From Selaginella moellendorffii (Eukaryota > Streptophyta > Lycopodiopsida > Selaginellales > Selaginellaceae), in contig NW_003314303.1 in assembly GCF_000143415.4 (NCBI RefSeq), positions 678,131-742,130 on the forward strand: a stretch of 64,000 nucleotides of DNA, written 5' to 3'. Below the pieces are notes generated by a model, which saw nothing but the letters and a program-made list of their open reading frames with translations, was not told where the DNA came from and made no database searches. Of the stretch, positions 34,395 to 45,389 are shown piece after piece. Within the stretch, counting starts at the first letter, position 1. Each line of letters begins with the position of its first letter. Made by a program: the position numbers and the translations under genes.

Positions 34395-35086
34395 TCACTT
34401 TCCTCTGTACACCGCGGAGCGAGCCACGAGAAACTCTTTGAGCGCCTCGACCGTGGGCAGCGCGAGCTTGGCAGCGGGATGCGCGAGCACGGCCTGGAAG
34501 AAGTTGTGAAGACGCGGGCACTGCTCCTGGCTCGCGGGCCATCACGCCCACAATCCCTGGGAAGGGGGCGAGCATCACATCCAAGAACGCCATTCTCGCT
34601 CCGCCAAAGAATGGGCCTTCTTCCTCATTGCCCAGCTTCGTGAATGCTCCCTCGAGAAGCTCGTAGTTCTCGATACACTCCTCGTTCTTGGCGTCTCCAC
34701 GCATGAATCGCATCAAGCAATCCAGAAGCTGTGCGATGGATCACATCAGGGATGTGTGGCTCTAGAGACGCATACCTTCTTGTCGATGAAATCCGTCCAG
34801 AAGCGGTACTCTGCGCGGGGGAGAGCGTCCGGAGGCAGCAGTGGAGATTCTCCGCGCCAGACCTCGTCGATGTACTGAACAATAATGACCGATTCCACAA
34901 TGGGCTTCCCATTGTGGATGAGAACCGGGACTTCTTGTGGATTGGATTAGATTCGAGCAGGAGCTGGCCCTTGTTCTTCAGGTCCTGGAGGAGATCATCG
35001 TGCTCGATGCCTTTGAGTAGCAATGCAATCTTTACTCGCAGAGAAAAGTGGCTCACCCGGGAGCTGAGCAGCATCACGCCTTCCAA
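34395..35086 (-). pseudogene. Tau-class GST 1, copy B, frameshifted
   Basis: Exon 1 is at 35,086-34,776, followed by a 47-bp GT-AG intron and exon 2 at 34,728-34,395. One base is missing at the cis-proline segment (34,930 region, HKK followed by a frame change), and eight bases are missing in exon 2 at about 34,540 (after VGVM). The stretch altered in copy A (YIDEVW) is intact here, and the DLKNK codons are kept. The two copies therefore carry complementary damage. Neither encodes a complete enzyme. Confidence 0.85.
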
Positions 35087-35250
35087 GGATCCGGAATGGA
35101 TTGGAAGATGAGGTCTCGAGAGAACAGTACAATTCTAGAATGCGATCAATCCAAACAGTAGTGACATTGTCATTATGTTATCTGATCATAAAAAATGACC
35201 ATATGCTCAATCAAGATATGGCTGGAAAAGTGTTATTCATGCAAAGGTTT

Positions 35251-35962
35251 CTACTTATTTCGGATTAATTCCTTGAGCTTCTCGACCGGGGGCAGTGCGC
35301 CCTTGGCAGCGGGATGCTCGGACACGGCCTCGAAGAACTTGTGGAGACGCGGGCACTGCTCCTCGCTGGCATGCTTCAAGCCCATCACTCCCACAACCCC
35401 GGGGGCGTAGGGAGCGAGCATCACATCTAAGAAGGAGAAGCTCGCGCCGCCGAAGAAGGGACCCTCTTGTTCACTCCCCAGCTTCGTCAAGGCCCCCTCG
35501 AGAAGCACGCAGTTGGCGATGAATTCCTCGTTTGCGGCATCTTTGTCGTTCCCGTGCACGAAACGCATCAAGCAGTCCAGCAGCTGTACAAGCAAAGGCA
35601 TGAGATCGAGTAGATTTCTCGAGATTTATAGAACATACCTTCTTGTCGATGAAATCGGTCCAGAAGCGGTGCTCTGCGCGGAGGAATGCGTCTTTCGGCA
35701 AGAGTGGCGATGTTCCAGGCCAAACCTCGTCGATGTAGTGGACGATGATGGCCGACTCTGCGATGGGCTTGCCCTTGTGGATGAGAACCGGGACCTTCTT
35801 GTGCACTGGATTGGACTCGAGTAGGATCTTGCTCTTGTTGCCCAAATCCTGGGGGAGATCTTCGTGCTCGATGCCCTTGAGCAACAGTGCAAGCTTGGCT
35901 CGCATCGAGAAGGGGCTGGCCCAAAAGCTGAGCAGTGTTACATCTTGATCACTAGAAGCCAT
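35251..35962 (-). CDS. Tau-class glutathione S-transferase (GST2, copy B)
   Basis: Exon 1 (35,962-35,639), a 55-bp GT-AG intron and exon 2 (35,583-35,251) give 218 residues. It has the same active-site set as copy A: Ser16 in ASPFS, cis-Pro58 and Glu69-Ser70. The C-terminus keeps the four residues lost in copy A (VEKLKELIRNK). TATATAAAG lies at 36,031-36,039. Exon 1 differs from copy A only by rare synonymous changes as far as could be checked by eye, which suggests recent duplication or conversion. Confidence 0.9.
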
Positions 35963-36334
35963 TGGAAATGGAAATCTAGAAGAAAGATCTGGAAATGCGA
36001 GAGGCTGGAGAAAGGTTTGTTGGAGTCGCGCTTTATATAGTCCGTGTGATCCACGGGGAGCGAGGGGAGTTCCAGAACATAATTTGTACCTTCGTTAGGC
36101 CACGATTGACTGGGAAGAGATATTCGAGAAGATATCTTCGTGAATATCGGTAGAACACTTAAGATTTTAACCCGGTTATTCCCAAGCCCGGGCTGTCCCG
36201 AGCTTCTTCACTGTTTGATTTAGAAAGATCCTTAGAATCCCGGCTTCAAGACAGCAGAAGAATTTGATTTTGTCAACTGAGATCTTGCACTGGTAGATCA
36301 AAGCGACCACAGTTTGTTAGACCGAAGCCAAAGA

Positions 36335-37806
36335 TCACGATCGAGTGTCGGTAGAACACAAGTCTGTGAATAGCATCAGGTTATTCCGAGAGCCACCACC
36401 CGGCGCCGCTGCCTTTCTCGCCGCGTCCCTGAATTCCCTCGCTCTCGCCTTTCGAGCTTTGTCGCTGAAGATCCTCGCAATGGCCTCAGCAATCTCCTCC
36501 CGCTTCACAAACGCGTCGGAGCTCCTCACGTCCGAAACTTCCACCCCAATGCGGCAGCTCTCCGCCATGATCTTGCGGTTGAGCCCCTGCTCGTATATCC
36601 GAGGCCAGCAGATGATCGGCACGCCGCTGGAGACGCTCTCCAGGACCGAGTTCCATCCGCAGTGGCTCACGAATCCAGCCACTGCCCTGTGCGCCAGAAC
36701 TTCTCTCTGCGGCGCCCATGAAACCGCCAGGCCTCGTCCCTTGGTCCGCTCGACGAAGTTCTTGTAGAAGTCACTGTTCTTCACCAGGACTGTCGTGTCT
36801 GCTTCGTCCACGAACTGGGGCGGCCTGACTGTGAGCAAGAACGGCACCTTGCTCGCCTCCAAACCGAGCGCGAGCTCCTCGAATTCCTCCTGCGACAGCT
36901 TCGCTATGCTGCCGAATGCGACATAGAGGACTGAGTCTGGCTCCTGCGTGTCGAGCCAGTCGAGGCATTCCCTGTCCTCCTTGAGAAAGCTCAGCACGGA
37001 CTTCAAGTCGCCGTGATCATCCAGCACCGGGAACAAGGGACCGATTGGCAGAAACTTGTCGTTGAAAAGCTTCTTCATCGCGTCCACCACCTTGGGCTCC
37101 AGCTCGTGGAATGTGTTACACAGGATCCAGGAGGACGCCTTGAGTCGCTCGGCTCCAGCACGAAAGTACTCAAGGACGGCTTCCGTGTAGTGCCATGGAA
37201 GATCAGACTGCTTGATCGAGTCTATCCCCGGAATGTAAGTGATTTCTCGGTCCTCGCCATCTGATTTTAAACAAGACAAAGATTTAGAGCTATAAGAGTT
37301 GACAAAGACAAACCTTTTATCGGAAGATCGCCTTCCGAAATAAGCAGTGGGGCGTGGTACTCAACAGCAAACCAAGCCGCACTTCCAGGCCAGTAAACAG
37401 CGTATGGAATTCCAAATTCGCTGGCAACTGGAGCACACCATGATCCAGCATAGTGATCAGAGATTATGACGGTAACGCGAGGTCCACTGTCATTCAGAGC
37501 TTGGATCAAATTCTTGAACTCGCCGCCGAGATCGTAAACTGCTCTTGAAAAGCGTATTAGATCAGCTTCTGCAGCAGCGAGAACTCCTTTCGACAAATCC
37601 ACCGCGGGATGAAGAGGCTCCAGCCTGATATCCAACTCCGAAGGAAAATCCCATACCTTGATCTGCTCATGAATGGAAACCACGTTGGCGATGGTAACTG
37701 CGCATCCGAGTTCTGCCAGCTTCTTGCCGAGGAACACAACTGGCGAAAAGTGCCCCTGAGCAGGATACGGGACGAGTACCACATGTGGTTTGCCTGCAAA
37801 CATCAT
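36335..37806 (-). CDS. UDP-glycosyltransferase (GT1 family, PSPG box), copy B
   Basis: Exon 1 (37,806-37,314), a 53-bp phase-1 intron (37,313-37,261) and exon 2 (37,260-36,335) give 472 residues. His19, Asp117, AFGSIA and the PSPG box with HCGWNS are intact. Compared with copy A it has one extra Glu in DTQEPDS, lacks the final Trp, and shows a few substitutions around the C-terminal EVSDVRSSD segment. Role as for copy A: sugar transfer to small molecules. It sits upstream of GST2 on the same strand, separated by about 370 bp that contain possible GST2 promoter sequence. Confidence 0.92.
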
Positions 37807-37941
37807 ATTGTCAATGCAATTTCTCTCGAGTTCTACGAAGAAGAAAGAACGAACCTGAAGCGCTATATTTTGGTGGAGTAGGCCAGCTGACACACCGAAG
37901 CCCGTTCCTCGCCCTTCCACGTTGGCTTTTTCCGGAAAGAA

Positions 37942-39861
37942 TCATTCTTCCGTCTCGGGGAAAACGAGAGGACACTTGTCGCAGGTTCTTGTCTTCAGTA
38001 ACTCTTTGGCAGCCTCATCCAGTAGAAAGCTGAAGATCTCCTTCGCAATTAGCACTGCTATTCTCTGTAGCTCCTCCTCTGTGCCTGCCCAGTTTGCCTC
38101 TTTACTAACATCTCCCTGGTGAAGGCCTTCGACTGACTGCTGCTGGAGGCCTGTGTTATGGCATATCTCACTCCAAACGTCTCGCAGAAGTCCCCGGCTC
38201 GAAGGCTTACAAGACTTCCGAGCCAAAATCTCGTTGACGACGTCGAAGAGAAACCGGCGATGAGATAAATTGTCAGGATTTCCTTGATAGTCTGCTTCCA
38301 GCGTCTGAAAAACTTGAGAAATAGCCACAGACCTTCGACTGCCACACTCATAAAGGGGCGGATTCTTGGACGCCAAAAGTACCTTAGAAACGTAGACAAG
38401 ATCTGCTAGACGAGTATCAGCCACAGGTTTCTCTGTGTTTACTCCCCGATTCGGTGCTTTTAACAATCGACGAGTTTCTGCAAGGACGCCACGTTAATTC
38501 AGATAAAAGAAACCTTGTTCATAGGTAGCATTACCTCCCGAGTGTCTTTTGCGAAGTTCCAAAATAGATACTGGACTTGTCTGCTGCAACGTCTCGCTCG
38601 CATTTCCAGTGGCCTGAAAAAATTCGTCATCGAGAGAAAGACGACCTTGGAAACCATACCTCTACGATTTCAACTTGAGGCGCCAGTCGTGTATCATAAT
38701 CTTCAGAAAAGGTTCTCTGTTCTAGCGTGTCTCCAGGCCGGTCTTCGTCCACCAGAGCCTGCTTTCTCGAAAGTTTTATTGGCGTCGTTTGGTATGCTGG
38801 TGAAGAAGTCGTAAGATTCGCACTTTCCAAACTTTGGTGGCAACTGATATATCGTCTCAGCGTCGGAGTGGAAGCGTCTTGGATGTCCAGTGGCGTCCGT
38901 TCCGGCGAAGGCAAATGCGAGCTGACGTCTCTGAAAGCACTCTCCCGAGCCTTCCTGGCGATCTCTTGAGCGATTTCTTTCGCATCCTTGGAGCCATCTC
39001 TGAGGCGATGTATAACGAACTCCCTGGCAGATTGCTGCTGCGTTTTGGTTTCGGTGACAGCGTGCAGTACTTTCTCCCTGGCTGGAGAGTCGGGCTCAAA
39101 CTCCTCCCTGTGAAATCGCGGTTGCGTTTCAAAGACTTTGTTGCTGGTTGTTTCCCCCGAAAATCTGGAGAGTGCGGCTTGTTGATCATCACCTTCTCGT
39201 GAAATTGTCTAGTTTCTCTTGTGCTAGCATGTACTGGTGGAGAACAGGACCCTGTTTCTTGTCTTCCCTTTGCCGGACCAGGCTTCAAAACTACAATCCT
39301 CGTCGAACCATTGTCAATAGAGACTTTCTTTCGAGTTTCAGCACGTTGCCCTTCATGTCCGTTCAACAAGAGATGGAGAAGAGTTGGCGTCTTCAAAGGC
39401 TCCTCATTCACAGGCTCCACTGGACTTTCAAACTGGAGAAAGCTGTCCTTACTCGGCTCGAGAGACCGCATCGCTTCCAAAAGCTGCCGGGATCGGTGCG
39501 TAACCCTCGGAGAGTAATTCGGTGTTACCCTCCCGGAAAGTCTCGCCCAGCACTGACTTTGTGGCTCTTGAAAACTGGCCAGTTTCTTGCGACTGTGTCT
39601 CGAGAGTTTGCGCGAGACAGCTTCTATCATCTTTACCCTTTCCAACGAACAGCCGTTCCTCTTAAGCATGTCACCCATGTCTCCACCGGCATTGTCTCGA
39701 GACCCATAAGTCTTGCCACTACACCGGGTGGTTTTACTTTTGCGCACGTTGAAAGAACGCTATGCTTCGCAGCTGGAATCTCAAAGCCAAACTGGAAGAT
39801 CATATGGAGACACACGACTAGGAAGAAAAAATAAAAGCAAAAAACACTTACGGGGATCCAT
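37942..39861 (-). pseudogene. LONGIFOLIA/TRM-like protein, copy B, broken
   Basis: The first exon ATGGATCCCC (39,861-39,852) and a 79-bp intron with acceptor ATTCCAG give a frame that reaches GVVARLMGLETMP. One base is then missing after ETMPVE. Two extra C bases near 39,155 change frame again, and 30 bases (about 39,062-39,091) are absent from copy A. DUF4378 at the C-terminus (38,466-37,942) is open. Copy B keeps the stretch interrupted by a stop in copy A. The unit's ancestor may have carried a working TRM gene. Confidence 0.75.
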
Positions 39862-39954
39862 CGAGAACTCGGGACTGGACAATCCACGCTATTCCTCGGA
39901 GCTTCGACTCCTGGAAGAAAAATCTAAGGGGCTCCATCGACACGCAAGACAAAT

Positions 39955-41690
39955 CAATGCCGGTTTGGTATACCTTCTCGATTCCTCCTGCAAGATCGAT
40001 TGGTGCTCCCCGAATATCGGAGTGCTCATGCCTTGTACCAAACGATAATCTACCTCAAGATCCATCAATCCCTGACATTCTCGCGTGCGCGCTTACTTTG
40101 GAATGGAGAATCCCTCGCCCGGCGCCCGCGAAAGAGCTCCTCGATCGCGAAGAAAATATAACGAGGAAGACCTAGAAAGAAGAAAACGTACCTTTGGAAG
40201 AGCGCAAATTGAAAGCTTCTTACCCGCCGCCATTGTACACAACGACATTGACCGCTGGTTAATTCTGGAGACTTTTACCAGATGATCTCGTGAACAGTGT
40301 GACGGATATTCTATTAGGGTAGGAAAAAAAGATAACTTGATTGTAACCAATTTTTAAGAATTTAACTTGGATAATCAACTAAAGGTTAAATTAGATTTAA
40401 TTTACCACGCTCCTGTTCATTAACGGTTTCATCTGGAAATAAACTCACGTGGATAAATTTGTAACAACAAATCCATTTTAATTCAAAGATAAATTGATTT
40501 TTTACTGCAATGTCCCCTCTCGCAACATCAGGTAATAAATTTCAGAGGGCTATATTTTTTTCACAAAATACTTCTTCAGTAAACCTGTCCTGACCACTTT
40601 TCTAATGGCAGGATTATGAGTTTTGGCAGCCACTCCAAGATGTTGAAGGAAGCTCGGGTTGGGGCGTCACGCTTCAGTCTCAATGCTGATGCTGAAATAC
40701 TCCAATTCTAATCAGATCTTTTATGTGCTCGAAGGTAGATGAGCAAGTGTTGGCTCATTAGTTTGTGAGCCAGATTAGTGATTGGGAAGTATTGGGAATT
40801 TTGAGGTTGTGGATAGTTGGATTATACTGTTGAAAAATGGGCGAAATGAGCTTGATTCTCAACCGGTGACAGTTTAGTGACCTCTTATGCACTGTAGTGA
40901 GCTCCATCCCAACATGTTTATATCCCTCAGAGTAACAGTGATGTTGGTAACTCTCAAGATCTAGAGGCCTTTGATCTTCTCAGCAGCAGTCTTGAACTCC
41001 TTGTTGCCAACATAAGGAGAAGCTAAAGGGAAACAAATGATAGGGATGATTTTCTTCTTGGAAAGATTTACATTCAATTTCTTGTTAGGTGATAGCATAT
41101 GCCCAAAAAGTTGTCAGTGATGCAGTGCTCTGGCATGCTAATGGCTTGGCCTACATGGTAAAATAAACTTGCATAATGATAAAGTTCACAGCTTTTCATT
41201 TTCCTCTTAGTTTGTGTGTTATAACTCCTTCACGCCAACATTCACTTTATCCACTAAAACTCTGGAAAAGACGAAGACATTGTTTGCTCTCATTGGCTCT
41301 AGCTCTGTGTCCACTCTTGAAGAATTACGCTTAAAAGGGAAATTAAAATTAAAATCAACATATTTAGAAAAGGAAATATTTATTATATTTTAAAGAAAGT
41401 TAATAGAACATCCAAGCATATTTTAGGTATATCCATTATTGTTTGCTTAACAAATTATCTTAATCATATACTCTACAAGGTTGAGATTAGTGTAGTATTG
41501 AGGAAATAGATAGGATACTTTACTATTAGCTGAATATCTTGAGGCTCTACAATGAGTTACACAATACTAATACATATTTGTCTTTTAAGACTAATAGATC
41601 ACACTAGATGATGATGAAAAGCTGAGCATTTAAAATTATTGCCATGGTGCAAGATAAGGCTCTAATACAAAACAACTTATGCAATATGGT
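39955..41690. other. Copy-B-only intergenic segment, no gene recognised
   Basis: About 1.8 kb lies between the TRM and HAD relics and has no counterpart in copy A, where the two flanks meet at about 20,715. It is AT-rich from 40,320 on. A short ORF at 40,093-40,350 resembles nothing known. Because copy B retains the HAD 3' end that A lacks, a deletion in A is the simpler explanation. Confidence 0.65.
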
Positions 41691-42293
41691 CAATTGCTAG
41701 TCCACCTTAGCAAAAGTCTCCAGGAAAAACCCAATATCCTTGAGATGCGATGCAAATACTTCCACCCTTTCCGATTCTTGAAAGCTGGGATGGGGATTCC
41801 ATTCCTGGGCTGCAAGGAAAAGGAGTAGGGATCACCACACGCTTCAAGTTCCAACCCAAGTGTGACAAGTCTTTGATCATCGTTTCCCCTCCTTTGCAAG
41901 ACACACCGGTACAGGTGGTGAGTGGTCAATTCCTCTGGGTCAAGCTTGTCCAGAATCTTGTCTGCATAGTACTGCATAGCTGCAGTAACACAACTATCTT
42001 GTAGAGCTTTGCCATGTCTCGCATGAACTCGTCCACGCCGGGCCGCTTAGCCAAGCGCTCCAGTGGCACAACTTTCCCGCTGAAGAGCCTGAGCGTTGCC
42101 CCTGTCGGGCATGGATGAGGGTGTTGTCCATGTCCAAAACCAACGTTGGCTTGTTTGGATCCAGAGGTAGCGGTAGAATACATGTAGTAAACTCACCCTT
42201 CGTTTTGACCTTGGGCTGTGGCCTTCTTGGATCTGAAAATCCCAACCTCCATGCTCGCGCTTCATTTTCGACAGAACTAGAGGTAAACATCAT
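41690..42293 (-). pseudogene. HAD/FCP1-SCP-like phosphatase relic, copy B
   Basis: Motif I (PTLVLDMDNTLIHA, about 42,150), KRPGVDEFMRDMAKLYKIVV and, in a third frame, KDLSHLGWNLKRVVI and GIPIPAFKNRKG follow the order of SCP/NLI-interacting-factor phosphatases that remove phosphate from the RNA polymerase II tail. It shares the frame change after motif I with copy A and has a further frame change after KIVV. It keeps the C-terminal end missing in A. Non-functional. Confidence 0.75.
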
Positions 42294-42332
42294 ACTAAGG
42301 GCTGGCTTTAGCTATCCAAACATGATGATCGC

Positions 42333-43061
42333 TCACTTGCTCACTAAGCGAGCCTGGATAAGCTCTTTGAGCTTCTCGATCTGTGGCAGTGCCACTTTGG
42401 CCGAGGGAGGCTCGGTCACAGCCCCGAAGAGTTTGTGGAGACGCGGGCATTGCTCCTGGCTCGCGGGCTTCAAGCCCATCACTTGCTCAAGCGCTGGGAT
42501 CCACACCGCAGAGGGTGCCAGCATCACATCCAAGAACGACATGCTCGCGCCACCAAAGAAGGGGCCCTCTTCCTCATCGCCCAGCTCCGCCAGAGCTCCC
42601 TCGAGAAGCAAACAGTCTTGGATGAACTCCTCGTTCACGGCAGCGCCGTTGCTGCGGAAGAATCGGTCCAAGGAGTTGGAAATCTGCGTGATCGATAAGC
42701 AAGAAGAGTTATAGCAGCAAATTTCTCGAAGAAATACCTTCTTCTCGAAGAAATCAGTCCAGAAGCGGTGCTGTGCGCGGAGGAATGCGTCCTGCGGCAA
42801 GAGTGGCGATGTTCCAGGCCAAACCTCGTCGATGTAGTGGACGATGATGGCCGACTCTGCGATGGGCTTGCCCTTGTGGATGAGAACCGGAACCTTCTTG
42901 TGAACTGGATTGGACTCGAGTAGGAGCTTACTCTTGTTACCCAAATCCTGGGGGAGATCTTCGTGCTCGATGCCCTTGAGCAACAGTGCAAGCTTGACTC
43001 GCATGGAAAAGGGGCTGGGCCAAAAGCTGAGCAGTGTTACATCTTGATCGTGACAAGCCAT
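42333..43061 (-). CDS. Tau-class glutathione S-transferase (GST3, copy B)
   Basis: Exon 1 (43,061-42,738), a 54-bp intron (42,737-42,684) and exon 2 (42,683-42,333) give 224 residues. The active-site set matches copy A. Visible substitutions are few: Phe for Ile in DRFFRSN, Pro for His in TEPPSAK and Leu-Ile for Phe-Thr in KELIQARLVSK. TATAAAAGG lies about 76 bp upstream. It appears functional. Confidence 0.9.
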   Translation of the reverse strand: MACHDQDVTLLSFWPSPFSMRVKLALLLKGIEHEDLPQDLGNKSKLLLESNPVHKKVPVLIHKGKPIAESAIIVHYIDEVWPGTSPLLPQDAFLRAQHRFWTDFFEKKVFLREICCYNSSCLSITQISNSLDRFFRSNGAAVNEEFIQDCLLLEGALAELGDEEEGPFFGGASMSFLDVMLAPSAVWIPALEQVMGLKPASQEQCPRLHKLFGAVTEPPSAKVALPQIEKLKELIQARLVSK

Positions 43062-43247
43062 AGCTAGATGGAAAATTGAGAAGAAAAGTTAGAAATGCAA
43101 ATGGACTGAGGTTTAATATAATTGGATGAAGGGTCGCCTTTTATAACATGTCCCACGCGGCTCTAATTGCCAAGAAGGCAGACGAGAAGGCTGAAGGTAG
43201 TGTCCAAATAAGAATTAAACTTCCAGCAATCTATCATAATAAGGAGG

Positions 43248-43440
43248 GAGTGCTGAACTTTCTAGACCATTGGATTTAGCCAATTGCAACCATCAGATGG
43301 GGGGTAACTGTAAAAAGGTTATTTCTTTAACCATGTCTTAGTGAATAATCGTGCTGATGTTTGCTCTTGCCAATGGGAGGCAGCCAAGCTGCATGGGGCG
43401 GGAGAGGAAGGCTTTGCAACACATGTTGCATGCAAGGTGT
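43248..43440. repeat. Direct repeat flanking the WEE1-like relic, left, copy B
   Basis: Matches 45,072-45,262 in the same orientation, including TGAACTTTCT, AACTGTAAA..GGTTATTT and GGGAGAGGAAGG. Confidence 0.75.
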
Positions 43441-43879
43441 TGATTGACGAGCAAAGAAAGCACTGTGAAGAATGGGTCACCATTGCTGTTCTTGCTAGGT
43501 GATTGCTCGCCAGCTATCCAATGATGGAATAGTGTGGAGAGCAAGCTGACCGTGATTGCGCTTGTTGCATGTTGAGCGAATTGTTTTTGTTTTGTAATGT
43601 TTTTCTAGGGTTTATGACCTTGTTGCTGCTGCCAATTCACAATCCAAATCTGAGGTACTGTGTCAATGCCACTGGAACAAACCATGTCCTGGTACTGTTT
43701 GTGTCCACACTTTCTTTTAATGTCTTCCATTTTACTTTCTTTTCTTCTTCTCAAATGCCAAGAGTTCATTCTTTTCCTGATTTGGTTTTTCCAATACTTT
43801 GTGGTGTCTTTGCTCCCAAGAACCCCATCGCAAGTTCTCACTGTTTTTCCCTATCACTTGGCTTTTTTTCATTTTGTTC

Positions 43880-45078
43880 TTCTTTTCCTAGATGAATATT
43901 TGAACCAAGAAGCAGAGAATGCAAAGACATTGTCTCTGCAACAGCACATCATGTCCCCACCATGCTTCCAGAACCCTTTTTTTAACACTGATGTGTTTCC
44001 TGAGAGAGCTAGGCAAGGTATGTTGTTATTTTTCATTTTTCTTTCATAACTTTGGTATTTTCATACAGGATGTGTCTCCACTTTTGGCTCTTCATTGCAT
44101 TACCGTGAGGAGTTCCATCAAATCAAGGTATTTGTGGTGTGTAGAATTTGTATGATCTTCATTCTTACTCCACTGTCAGGAAATAGGATGAGGCAATTTT
44201 AGCTATGTTTATAAAGTTCTCAAAAGACTTGACAGCTGCCTTTAAGCTGTAAAACATTCCAATTGGCATCTGCTAAATGAGGGAGATTGGTTTGTCACTA
44301 TATTCCAAAGACAATGGTATTGATTTGGCAAATTTTTCTCTTTGCAGGAGGAAAGCATTGAGAGAAGTTTAGGCACTTTTGTGTCTTGGTGAGTTGGCTT
44401 TTTTCTTTCAGTATTACCACTAGCTTCCTCAAAACTTATCCAACTTCCAGGTTGCCATGAAAATGTAGTGTACTACTTCTCTTCATGGTTCGAGAATGAC
44501 TTTTTATATATCCAAATGGAGCTGTGTGAGATGAATCTATGAGATGAGAGCCTTGCATGGACATTCACAGAGAAGAAGCTGATTGAGGCAATGTTTCAAG
44601 TAAGCAGCTCAATTCTGTTCTTTTCTTATGACAGCTCTTAAACACTTTCAAGCATTTACACTTGCATGGCCTCACTCACCTGGACGTGAAGCTTGACAAG
44701 ATCTACATCTGCAATCGTGTCTACAAGATTGGCAACTTAGGCCTTGCCAGTTGAATCAATGGAACCATTTCCATCGAGGATGGCGACTTGAGATATCTCC
44801 CGATGGAGTTCATCAACAATGATCACAGCCACCTTGACAAAGTTGACATGTTTTCCCTGGGGGCGACATTCTACGAGCTCACAAGATGCTTGCCACCACC
44901 AGCATCTGGAAGGCAATATCAAGCCATCCACCAAGGAAAGCTTGCTCTTCTTCCTGGATTCTCTCTTGCATTCCAGAGCTTCATCAAGTCTCTGATGCAT
45001 CCAGCAGCAAAAAATCGCCCCTCAACGGCTCAAGCTCTCAAAAATGCACTCTTCAAGAAGTCTATCAAGAGTTGCTGA
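43880..45078 (+). pseudogene. WEE1-like protein kinase relic, copy B
   Basis: This is better kept than copy A. The last part (44,788-45,078) is open, with the RYLPMEF substrate-side motif, DKVDMFSLGATFYEL, GKLALLPGFS and NRPSTAQALKNALF, closely following the end of plant WEE1. Upstream, HLDVKLDKIYI and GNLGLAS are followed by a stop at about 44,755, and further stops break the N-lobe exons. As a single gene it is dead, though the C-lobe fragment is still open. Confidence 0.82.
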
Positions 45079-45262
45079 ACTTTCTGGGCTGCTGGATCCA
45101 GCCAATTGCAGCCATCTGATGGGGGCATAACTGTAAAGGGGTTATTTTTTTAACCACGTGTTTGCAAATAATCACACTAATGTTTGCTCCTGGGCAATGG
45201 GAGGTGGCCAAGCTGCGTGGGGCGGGAGAGGAAGGTGCAGCGACGCATGTTGCATGCATGTG
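45072..45262. repeat. Direct repeat flanking the WEE1-like relic, right, copy B
   Basis: Partner of 43,248-43,440. It begins inside the last codons and stop of the kinase relic. Confidence 0.7.
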
Positions 45263-45389
45263 TTCTGTAGCAGATCTTGCTGGAGTTCCAGCCCTCCTGC
45301 TGGAGCTCACGGAAAAGATCCAGCACCAATCAATGCAATTTGGGATTGTGGGCAATGCTAGTGATCACTGCTGTCCACGAGATTAGATT

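Noticed and set aside
40093-40350. 85-codon minus-strand ORF in the copy-B-only segment
   Set aside because: Unsupported by homology or splice signals; copy A lacks the segment.
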